Source: Dendronephthya gigantea
Taxonomy: Eukaryota > Cnidaria > Anthozoa > Malacalcyonacea > Nephtheidae
Length of the DNA: 64,000 bases
Assembly: GCF_004324835.1 (NCBI RefSeq)
Contig: NW_021163011.1
Span: 1,736,001 to 1,800,000, forward strand
Direction: 5' to 3'
A program made the translations under genes and the position numbers. The notes under the pieces were generated by a model. The model made no database searches and had not been told where the DNA came from. It worked only from the letters and a program-made list of their open reading frames with translations. Position 1 is the stretch's first letter. Every line of letters starts with the position of its first letter. Positions 18,821 to 29,145 of this stretch are shown here, one piece after another.

Positions 18821-18912
18821 CCAATAAAAATCCGTTTCCAAGGTAAAAATGGCAACCATTTAATAATCACTTCCGTTTGGTTGTTCTTACCTTGGAAACG
18901 GATTTTCATTGG
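18821..18912. repeat. Hairpin with arms of about 36 bp
   Basis: CCAATAAAAATCCGTTTCCA at 18821 is mirrored by TGGAAACGGATTTTCATTGG ending at 18912; the loop is about 20 bp. It lies 100 bp before the piggyBac ATG and could be a subterminal palindrome of that transposon or a separate insertion. Confidence 0.65.
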
Positions 18913-19008
18913 TTTAGAGAGAAAAACAAACATATGGCAACGGCAACGTTCCACATTTAACTGTGTAGGCTGTGTATAATTTTTCAGTTGTGTTGTCACA
19001 CTGTAAAC

Positions 19009-20574
19009 ATGGCTTCTGCAAGTCCATTCGATAATGAAGACGTTAATGGATAGGAAATCGACAGTGCTAGTAGCGATGGAATGTTTTCGGACGAAGAAGA
19101 GTATCTTAACTTAGCGCTAGGGGTTGTTTCTGAAGCTTCGAGGCAGGTATTTTCAAACTATTCAAACTATTTCTTATAATATTTCACATCTTTCTTATCC
19201 GAGCCGAAACTAAAAAACACAAGAACAACTGAGAAGCTTGCTAGGCGATTATTTTAGCTACAGGAGTATTATACTATTTTAAAATTCTTATAATAATTTG
19301 ATTTACAAAGATAGCAGTTTAAATGCAAAAAATATCTGAGAACACAAGTTTTATGTCAAACACAGTCAATTTCAAAAGATGAAATCATATCTTCAAAACG
19401 AGACATACTTTTAACTATTATTTTGCCCCATTATACCCAAAGCTTAAAAGGCATTTCATCGCGAAATAATGCTTTTAAAAATATTTTCTTTTTTAGTGAC
19501 GAAAGTATTGATCCGGTACCTGGCGTGACCCTGAGCGTGAGGGTAGTACTAGTTCTGACGACGGATCATCAGAATCCCACTTCCCCATCAGAAAAAGACC
19601 TAAGCGTAAAGGAAGTGATAAACCTAAGAGCAGTCAAGGTGAAAGCTCTTTGTATTGCACTGACTAGAGCCCATAGAGCACGACGGATTTGGTGATCCCG
19701 ACATCAGAAACATCCTCCCAAATTTTCCACCTTGTCGTTCTGCCTGGATCCATTTTGATCACGCTTTCACCAGAAGCATGAACTGTGAGATTGAGTTTTT
19801 TCGACTGTTTCTCAGAAAGGAAATCCTCTAGAAGGTGGTTGAACATACAAATACCAGATATGCCTACATCAAAGTGGCCCAGAAACCATCCTCGTACACT
19901 AATGAATAAAGGAGCCTGGACGCCCACCAAGCTTGACGAAATTGAGAGGTTGATTGCATTTATGGTGTACGCGGGTTTGGTAAAGGTCGACAGTTTCGTT
20001 GAAAATTACTGGAGTGTAAAGACCCTATACCACGGTCTTTGGGCAAGGACGATAATTTCAAGGTGTAGGTATAAGTCTGTTATGGCATTTCTAGACGTGG
20101 TGGACCCTGCCACTGAAGACCGCAGCAATAAGCTGCATATACGGTGGAGTCTTTTGTTGCATTTTTAGAGAACGATGTCAACAATTGTACCAGCCGTCAC
20201 AGAATATTGCTGTTGACGAACGCATTGTCAAATCGAGGAATCGGTCAGGAATCAAGCAGTTAATGAAAAACAAGCCTACAAAATGGGGAATAAAGCTGTG
20301 GGTTGATGTGGATTCTATATATACAGGGAAGAAGTCCAGAGATTCGGCACAGCATGTGCTGGGATATGATGTGGTGATTCGACTGATAGATAAGAATTTT
20401 AATCAGGGTTACCATGTATACTTCGATAACTTTTATACTTCACACAAATTAGTCAGGGACTTATTCTTGCATGGTACCCCTTGTACCGGAACGGTCAAGG
20501 TAACTAGGGCAGGTTTTCCCCGGTGTCTGAAAAACGTAAAGGACTGGGCAAAAACTGAACGAATCCTGACATGA
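19009..20574 (+). mobile_element. PiggyBac DNA transposon, broken transposase
   Basis: Transposase of the piggyBac family (DDE_Tnp_1_7). The acidic N-terminus starts at the ATG at 19009 and meets a TAG at 19051. A Ser/Asp-rich then basic stretch follows at 19530-19640. Family-typical blocks occur at 19785-20168 (PDMPTSKWPR..., LIAFMVYAGLVKVDS, YWS...LYHGLWAR) and 20185-20574 (QNIAVDERIVKSR with a catalytic Asp, MKNKPTKWGIKLWV, and YHVYFDNFYTS with another). The C-terminal cysteine-rich end is missing. Frame changes occur near 19.7 and 20.17 kb. A possible intron between GCAG|GT at about 19147 and a TTTTTTAG at 19496 may explain one gap. TTAA words occur at 18799 and 20781, but I could not match terminal repeats, so the element's outer ends are undefined. 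Confidence 0.85.
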
Positions 20575-20934
20575 CAAGCGTGGCTGAAATGAAGGCATTT
20601 ATTTTCGCAGTGACCTATCAGTTTTGAGCTGTTTGGAATTACCATGACCACGAATTTTCCGCCAGATTTAGTACGTATACATAAACTAACGTTGTATTTT
20701 TCCGATACAACCACCAGTGCATGTTTTTATAACTGATTTGCATATCTATTCAAACTAATTTGCATTTATCATGAGAATAATTAATGAGGTTTATATCCAA
20801 CCAATTTTCATGAATTACACACCCTGTATATCCGATTCAAGAACAATTATTAGTTTCACTCAGGTTCCAGTGTGTACTTGCTTGACCGTACTCCTGATGT
20901 AATCATACATATGCCGCATGTAGTGAAAATTAGC

Positions 20935-20997
20935 GTGTAAAAACATAGGCAGCCCAATGGCGACTCGCGTTTTCAGGCCGATGTAGGCATTATATAG

Positions 20998-21003
<6 letters not shown>
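20935..21003. repeat. Left arm of an outer inverted repeat around the Penelope-like element
   Basis: CCCAATGGCGACTCGCG and neighbouring bases (GTGTAAAAACATAGGCAG before it, GGCATTATATAGTATATA after it) are mirrored at 23371-23436. See the finding on nesting. Confidence 0.7.

Positions 21004-21052
<49 letters not shown>
21004..21052. repeat. (TA)n tract, left of the Penelope-like element
   Basis: Nearly pure TA dinucleotides leading into the CTGCGGCCAACG terminal motif of the element. Confidence 0.9.
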
Positions 21053-21054
<2 letters not shown>

Positions 21055-21088
21055 GCGGCCAACGTTTTTGCAAACGGGTGTATATATA

Positions 21089-22316
21089 TATATATATAGA
21101 AGACGACAAACAAAGAATCCGCACATCTCCCAATGTTTTCATCCCAGCCGACAAGACACGCAACATGTACGAGATGAGCGCGACCGCCTACACCAAAATA
21201 CTATCAGAAAATGTGACCAAGGCATACAAGATAGCCAACGTCAACACCGCGAAGGACATCAATAACGAACTGAAAACCATTGCCTCCAAACTCGAAATCG
21301 ATAATCGCATCGAACCTATGGCCCAAACACCAGCGTTTATCTCACTTAAGGACCACAAAGAAAACTTCGAAAATAACCCGCAATGCCGTCTTATTAATCC
21401 TGCCAAGAGCAACCTCGGAATGGTTAGTAAGACAATCCTCGACAGTATTAACAACAACATCCGCAAGCAGACAAACAGCAACCAATGGCGCAACACCGAT
21501 GACACGATCGCGTGGTTCAAGGATATCAAAAACAAGGACAAACACACTTTCCTGAACTTTGACATATGTGAATTCTACCCATCAATTACTGAGCAACTAC
21601 TCGACAAAGCAATTGAATGGGCTAAACAGTTTTCCAAAATTAGCGATCAGGATATCAAAATAATCAAGCACGCCAGACAATCACTATTATTCAACAACAA
21701 CCAAACGTGGACAAAGTCGAATGCCGCAAACGCTTTTGATGTCACGATGGGAAGTTTTGATGGGGCCGAAATCTGCGAACTCGTCGGTCTATTCATCTTG
21801 AATAAACTTGAAGGGCAACTGGAGAACGTCGGACTGTACCGCGATGACGGCCTCGCCGTTATACGCACTACATCAGGCAGATTATGTGACAAAGCCAGAA
21901 AACAGTTGACTAAAACTTTCTCGAATTTCGGGCTGAAAATCACCGCCACGGCCAACTTGAAGCGGGTAAATTTTCTTGACGTCACACTTGACTTGGCTAA
22001 CGGAACATACAAACCCTACAGAAAACCCAACGACGACCCACTATACATCAACCGCCTTTCCAATCACCCACCCGCTATCACACGACAACTTCCATCATCC
22101 ATCAACAAGCGAATCAACAAATTATCATGCGACAAAACAACTTTTGACGCTGCGTCTCAATTGTACAACAACGCACTGAGACAAAGCAACTACGACGCAA
22201 CACTTACGTACGAGCAACCAACCAACAACGTAGACATCGACAGCAGCAACACAACGCAAAAACGTAAACGGCATCGCCATATAATCTGGTATAACCCCCT
22301 TATTCGAAAAACGTAA
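21089..22316 (+). CDS. Penelope-like reverse transcriptase region
   Basis: Open frame of about 400 codons; the first ATG in it is at 21166, but the true start is probably lost. PLE reverse transcriptase landmarks: PAFISLKDHKENF and CRLINPAKS (about 21330-21410), motif A FLNFDICEFYPSIT (21553-21594), motif B MGSFDGAEICELVG (about 21745-21790), motif C YRDDG (about 21838, the YxDD catalytic pair) and LKRVNFLDVTLDL downstream. The enzyme copies element RNA at a nicked target. It is followed in another frame by the endonuclease. Confidence 0.85.
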
Positions 22317-22435
22317 AAACGAACATCGGACAACAATTCCTACATCTGTTAGACAAACACTTCCCACCTTCCAATCAACTCCATAAAATTTTCAATCGAC
22401 ATAACGTACGAATCAGCTACGGCTGTCTTGACAAC

Positions 22436-22996
22436 ATGCGCTCATTCATAAACAAACACAACAAGAAAATACTGAACAAACACACAAAACAGAGAAACGC
22501 AAACACAAACGACACAAGCAAACAACGACAATGCAACTGCAGACTACCGGAAAAATGCCCAGCTGAAGGTAAATGCCTCACATCAAACGTAGTCTACCAA
22601 GCCGAAGTGTCCACGCGCAACAACGATCCACCAGCCAGGTACATCGGAGTCACTGCGGACGTTTTCAAAACACGCTACCGAAATCACGCAAAATCTTTCG
22701 CGAATAAGAAGTATGCCAAGGAGACGGAACTGTCGAAACACATATGGAAGCTGAAGGAAGCTAAGAAAGATTTTTCGATTTCATGGTCCCTACTGAAAAC
22801 TGTCCCAGCCTACAAAGCCGGTTCAAGAAGATGCAACCTCTGCCTTGAGGAGAAACTCCATATCATGAAAGACAAAACTAGAACACTGCTGAACAAACGC
22901 TCTGAACTCTTTACGAAATGTAGACACGTAATTCGACACCTTATATCACGATGTAAAACAACCAGACCTGCCATTAGCCTGATGATCGCTTTATAG
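22436..22996 (+). CDS. Penelope-like GIY-YIG endonuclease region
   Basis: Open frame of 186 codons; the ATG at 22436 may be internal to a longer ancestral frame. It holds the PLE-type cysteine motif CNCRLPEKCPAEGKC just before the nuclease, then VVYQAEV and YIGVTADVFKTRYRNH (GIY-YIG core with catalytic Arg), ELSKHIWKLK, and a second cysteine pair CNLCLEEK. The nuclease nicks DNA for target-primed reverse transcription. The last codons overlap the hammerhead-like motif. Confidence 0.85.
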   Translation: MRSFINKHNKKILNKHTKQRNANTNDTSKQRQCNCRLPEKCPAEGKCLTSNVVYQAEVSTRNNDPPARYIGVTADVFKTRYRNHAKSFANKKYAKETELSKHIWKLKEAKKDFSISWSLLKTVPAYKAGSRRCNLCLEEKLHIMKDKTRTLLNKRSELFTKCRHVIRHLISRCKTTRPAISLMIAL

Positions 22997-23017
22997 CGTG
23001 AAACTCCGAGTAGCTAA
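22974..23017 (+). ncRNA. Hammerhead ribozyme motif of the Penelope-like element
   Basis: Type I layout. Stem I is TTAGC (22974-22978) paired with GCTAA (23013-23017). The core is CTGATGA (22979-22985). Stem II is CGCT/AGCG within 22986-22999, with a U-U mismatch next to the core. GAAA is at 23000-23003. Stem III is minimal, ACU/AGU (23003-23011). The predicted cleavage is after the A at 23012 (GUA). Hammerheads with very short stem III are known from Penelope-like elements. The motif overlaps the endonuclease stop codon (22994-22996). Activity is inferred from the fold only. Confidence 0.75.
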
Positions 23018-23054
23018 GCTAGTCTTTCAATAAATATATATATATATATACACA

Positions 23055-23436
<382 letters not shown>

Positions 23437-23676
23437 TTGTTTTGCTGGTCATAGTGCGATGTCGGATGTCGTAAGTTGTAACTGCCTCGCATTTTGCGAA
23501 ATTAGTAATGTGTCTGCTGTTGATCTATTTTCGACAGAGTAGTGATTAATCCGTTTACTTCGTCTCTTTTCACACGCAGTAAAGTCGATCTATAGTTAAC
23601 TACCGGTGTTCACTACTTCTCTGGAACTTTTTCAATTGTGTTATATACCTAACGCAGTTAGGACGGAACTGACTAA
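23437..23676. other. Intergenic, nothing recognised
   Basis: No gene or repeat recognised between the outer inverted repeat and the next inverted-repeat element. Confidence 0.4.
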
Positions 23677-23857
23677 AGGTCCTGTTATACACGGTGCAAT
23701 TTTTCCTGCAACCTGTCTTGCAATGCAATTCTTTTGAAACACATTGTTACACTTCATGCACTTTTCTTCTGCAAGAATCTTCACTAATTTATATCTCTTA
23801 GAAGTAGAATTGCATTGCAAACGGTTACAAGAAAAATTGCACCGTGTAACAAGGCCT
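23677..23857. repeat. Inverted-repeat element, family A copy 1 (TAA duplication)
   Basis: 181 bp. The ends AGGTCCTGTTATACACGGTG and the mirror of CACCGTGTAACAAGGCCT form terminal inverted repeats rich in GTGCAATTTTTC and TTGCAATGCAATTC. TAA flanks both sides. The ends and the TAA duplication fit a PIF/Harbinger-type MITE. Same family at 36307 and 39476. Confidence 0.8.
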
Positions 23858-24913
23858 TAAGAGAGTGATTTTGATTTATCCACCGTTTAAGTTATCCACC
23901 CCGGTGATGCGCTATCCAGCCTTCGTAAAACCGGTCCCTGGTTTTTACTCGGGCTACCTGTGGTACCCAAGTTTAGGTTTCGCGATTATATATTTTTTTC
24001 GTGTCGCAGGCTTAGTCTTCCGCGCGGACAGTCGCATATTTACAGTGTATCAATATAGCTCAGTTTCAGTGCAGTGTATTTACCAGCTACATAGCGCGAA
24101 TTAACGCCTACCGGGCGTCTTGTTATATATGAACAAAATTCGTCGTAATTCACACGTCATAATTCCTCTTAGTTCGTTGTTATGCGAAATCCGACATACG
24201 AAAACCGGTTATACCATTATGTTACGGATTTCGTGATTTGCGTTAGGTAAGGGGTGGCGGTTGAAGACTGGGTTCAAATACAAAATATTTCGTGCGCGTA
24301 ATATCACGACAGTACCTGAAAACCGCATTACAAAAAATTACGACATGTATCAGTGAATCACCACGAATTGTGACGAATTATGTTATGTGAAAAGCAGCCT
24401 TTTATGCAGCAGCTTAAATGCCGAGTCGATCATGTTATATTTTGTATTGTATTTAATATGGCGCATCATTGTTTCCAACGTACATGCATAAACATTCTTT
24501 ATAACTTCTAGTCGACCGAATTAATGACCCATGCATAAAGTACTCCGCGAAGCTTCTCTTTAAGTGCTACAGAGGCGTTTATATAATTCAGAAATACATT
24601 CTTTAAAACGCAGTTTTAAGGTTATTCAGAATAAAATACGTAATATATTTTTCATACTGAATTGGATAAACATTGAACAAGAATAAATTTGGTTTGAAAT
24701 TTGAAATTTTGTTTGATCATAGACATAGTTAATTCTCATTCAGCTTATACTGCACGCGAGTTTTGAGTGGGTCTGCATGCAGTTATTTGCATATATTTAT
24801 TACAGGTTCAACGGTGTGTAACGTCGGAACATGAACAAGGACACTTTATTTTCTGATTAGAAGCAACAAATTTTAAATTGAGTGTATATAGCGCTGCACA
24901 CATCAGTAAAACC
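23858..24913. other. Upstream region of the ferlin gene
   Basis: No coding signal. A stretch at about 24118-24400 has imperfect internal symmetry around ATTCGTCGTAATTCAC and GTGACGAATTATG words and may be a degraded inverted-repeat element. No clear TATA box or initiator can be assigned to the ferlin transcript. Confidence 0.35.
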
Positions 24914-27900
24914 ATGGCTGAAGAATCCTGCCTGGTCGTAAGTGAAATCGAACTTATAGAGGCACGTAAACCAGAGGGGACCAGTTCAGAGCGCAAGCAC
25001 AAAGGGCATTATGTGGTTGTCAACTTAAAAGGTTTGTGTATATTTTGAACGTATACCCACATGCAAGTTGCTCATTTTCTGTTCGTATTTGGTAGGGTTA
25101 AACATGCCATATATGTTGAAGGAAACCAATCATAAAAAATTCAAAGCGATTCGGTTTCGAAAAAACATTCAGTATAATTTTGAGTACATATGCTAGGTTC
25201 ATATACTGTATACTGGGGTATTTCTGGATTATTCTAGCTGTCAAAGAAATTCCCAAGTCTTATAATTATACAATATTATTCCTTAATATCTACAAAATTA
25301 TATCTCAAATCAAGGTATTCTGGATCGCCAAACGTCAATTGGAGCATGTTTATTAATTATATGCACAGTATAATGGTATATACGCAGATCATCTCGTAAA
25401 TAAAAAGCTATATAAGCTCATAACAATGGGCATTATACATGTACATGCCCATATAATATATTATATTGACAAGCGGAAGTTTATTTTGGGTTAGAAAGAA
25501 AGGTTTTTGAATCCGCGAAGAGAACCCCATACAGTTAATTATTTCAGTCAAAAGTTTCAATTATAATGCACTCTAGAAATAGATTGTTTTTTGCACTTAT
25601 CACTTCTACATGCAGTATTATGTATTTCAGTTACGCGTTTCAAAATACCTATAAGAGGGATTAGCGTAAGTAGATTGGCAGGGATTTAGGTTAGAATATA
25701 GGGCTAGTATATATATATAGAAGGTTTACGAATAGCAAGATTATTAATAGGTATATAGTAGGCTGAGTACTAAATAAGGAGGAAAATTTTAACTACACGG
25801 TGAAAGACACAGCTGACTGAATGCATGCAAATATTTTATAGCGGAACAATTGGCATATGCATGGACGGGTGGTTTGACACAAATAACCGGAGTTTTGTCC
25901 CCACGCATGAGTATACATTTTTTTTGTACGTTGTAAGCGCGCAGCAAGAAAAAAATCCAATAAAATCTTTAAATATATGTACATACAATGACACCGTCCC
26001 CGTGAATAAAATGGGTATCGAAAAGAAAGAAGGCCTAGTTTACTATACGTCTCATTTTGTTCGCATTGAACGAATTCAAAAATTGATAATGAGAGTTAGA
26101 GTAAATATTTTTTTTCGATAGACAAAGCATTTTATGCATTAATAACCACCGGCACAATGGACATCGCCGATGATGTTGAGTTTTTTATGCGAAGGTGTTT
26201 GAAGACGCTGCGTCCTAGTCGTATTGGAGCGATTAAATAATGTTTAATATACGAGTCTGAAGCGAATTATTGTTTAAGACTAACTTTCAGTCGAGGCAAG
26301 AAGATATATAGAACTTATAATTTTCATATCTCCATTATATGATTATAAAATCTCCCAATGGAATTGTGTATTTCGATGAAACATTTAACGTTTGTTTGAT
26401 TACATTGCAATTTAGTCGGTGATGTCGGCTTCGTCGGTGTTGTCGGTGTTGTCGGCTTCGTCGGTGATGTCGGCTTCGTCGGTGATGTTGGCGTTTTACG
26501 AAGGCTTCTATTAAATTGTGTAACTCAAAAAGTGAATATTTTGAAGTGAATAAAACTTTACTTCTAATTGTGTAACTCACAAAGTGAATATTTTGAAGTG
26601 AATAAAACTTTACTTCTAATTGTGTAACTCACAAAGTGAATATTTTGAATATTAGCTAAGCGATTGCCTTTTTTGATACACCCTGAAAGGTAGATCATGT
26701 AGACAGCCCCTAGTGGTGTTCAGTCGCCAAACCATCCTCATACACACAGTCTGTGTGATAGCATGATTATTAATTAATATAAATAGGTAGAAAAGAGAAA
26801 ACGGACGATCCGGGTACTCCAAGTTCTGTTGACGGTGATGAAGCAATGTTGTGCACAAAATGGGAAAAGGTATGCATGGAAGATATTTCACAATCTTTCT
26901 TCTCATCTGGCTTAATTAACCTTAATTCCCATAATTTATAACGTATATAACCTATCAATTTTTAATTAATGAATGCATGAGTGTAAGTTGAAAGTATTCT
27001 TATCCCTGCATGCAATGAAATAATTATATGAATTTTGCAAGAAAAAAAATGCGGATTTTTTTGGTTTAGCCATTAAAGATCTCTCTTGGCAAAGAAGAGC
27101 TTCAGCGTGGAGATGTCATCAAGGTTAAGATCTACCAACAAACAGGAAGATGGTCGCGTGACAGGTACGCGATATATTATTTGAATTATTAATAATAATA
27201 ATATAATAATAATAATATATGAGGAGACTAAATAGCTTGCGTCCAAAGAGGAAATATTGAAACAGAGTTGGGATGTTGCTCGACTTTCGGAAAGCGTTTC
27301 TTGTAATTCTATACTTGTTTCTGCACACTTTCAACTCCAAAGCGGGCAAAGCGCAAGAACTAAAAATATAAATCACACGAAGTTCAGTCAGGGCAAGGAG
27401 ATAGAACTTAATTTTCACAAGTTAACGATAGGTTAAATTGGCCTATTGATCTTATTTCAGGAAGCATGCGAAATGATGACTAGCGCTGACTTTGTTTTTT
27501 CAACAAAATACTCACACGAATTTCAGGCGAGGCGATAAAGTATATGCCGGAGCAGTATACCTTCAACGTCACGATGCCAAGTGTCAAATCCTGATTCCTT
27601 GCATTCATGCATGTACTATGTATAACTAGACAATATTTTCTTTTATAAGTCTCCTTGGAAAAGCTGAGCTTCCAGTAGAAGATTTGATCAACAAAAAAAG
27701 GACGAAAATACCTTATAAAGTGAATCTGCGCGATGGAGACAACCATCCAACAGAGGTAACTAAAGTTTTTGACCAGCAGTGTACCTCTATATATAACTCG
27801 GCATCGCTTTTAGTATTGTTCTAAAAGCATTGTTTAGCATTCATGACTGTATAAAAAAAGTTACTCGAGAAAGCGACAAAGGATCGAACATGCGCACTGT

Positions 27901-29071
27901 TAGCGATCATTGTCGATTAAGTTGCAACAATCAGGATAAGAATTCTAATGTTATAATATTATTCTAATATAATAAAGAATTCTAAAGTTTAAATTGGCAT
28001 CAGATGAAGCTATCTGCAAATTGTTGAAAACGCTGCAAATTCAAAAAGTAACAAAAAACCCGCTATCTGGATAGCCTAACAGCCAGATTGAGTGAATTTA
28101 TCCACTGTTACGCCGACATATGACAGATTTCAAGCATAATTTTTGATTGACAATGCTCGTTGTTAGGCTATATGCAAGTGCACTATGGAGAATATCTGTC
28201 CTGGAGCAGTTGTGAAAGACGATACCAACCAGATCAGCGCAACAGTTGAAACAAGCAATGTGGTATACGGCGAACAGCCTTTACCTCAGGCTACAGGGTA
28301 AAATAAGTACACTTCATATAAAATTCATACGAATTCGTATTTTCGATGTTGCAGTGGTGGAATGGTGACAGTTCAGACGTAATTGTAATTCTAATTATTA
28401 TACTGGTTATCTAATGAAACTTCGAATGACTATAATGGAACAGGTGTTGCAAAATGTGGTTACAAATTAAAAATTACAACTTGTTACGTTCATAAACACT
28501 TAGTTCTCGTGACTGTGACTTGTCAACGCGTTTTGCATAATTATATAACTATTGCAAACTATGATTATCTCCATCATCCTTTCAGCACTCACACTGTAAC
28601 TAACACGGTTTGAGTGAGGGGCTTCTTTAAAATGCATTATTTTCTATCATACAACGTTACAGAAATTCAGTAGTCCCCTGCGTTTGTAGTAAATTTAGCA
28701 TATGCATTGAATTGTTAACCAGCCTTGCATTTCATTTAAAGGCGATCCCAATTTGCTGCAATGGGAATCCATAGAAAAATTTCTTTTCCTGAAAAACAAC
28801 GCGATTTTCAGGTTGGTATACTACTATAGCATCCACAACATTCGGCGAATGGGAGAATACTTCCCTGTGGTATATATATATATATATATACACCCGTTTG
28901 CAAAAACGTTGGCCGCAGATAGATATATAGATAGATACCCGAAATCTAATTAGAATTGCATATGTTGTGTAATATGATTGAAATCCCATGCAAATGTATT
29001 CATATGCAATTCTAATTAGACTTCGAGTATCTATCTATCTATCTATCTGCGGCCAACGTTTTTGCAAATGG

Positions 29072-29145
<74 letters not shown>

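Larger units (their letters stand above)
24914..28297 (+). other. Ferlin exons 1-5: C2A region
   Basis: Exons 24914-25031, 26787-26869, 27070-27164, 27650-27755 and 28167-28297. C2-type strands are readable: LVVSEIELIEARK, HYVVVNLKG, KPLKISLGKEEL, VIKVKIYQQTGRW and LLGKAELPVEDL. The calcium loops lack the usual Asp pairs (loop 3 reads YQQTGRWSRD). A long acidic-Ser insertion separates the second and third strands. The domain is more divergent than C2A of vertebrate ferlins. Confidence 0.85.

Noticed and set aside
21078-21165. Start of the Penelope reverse transcriptase frame at 21078
   Set aside because: That codon is GTG at the edge of a TA tract and the family's N-terminal region is absent, so the open frame is 5'-truncated rather than started there.
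26335-26580. Arg/His-rich minus-strand open frame
   Set aside because: Translation of the 9-bp tandem repeat in ferlin intron 1.
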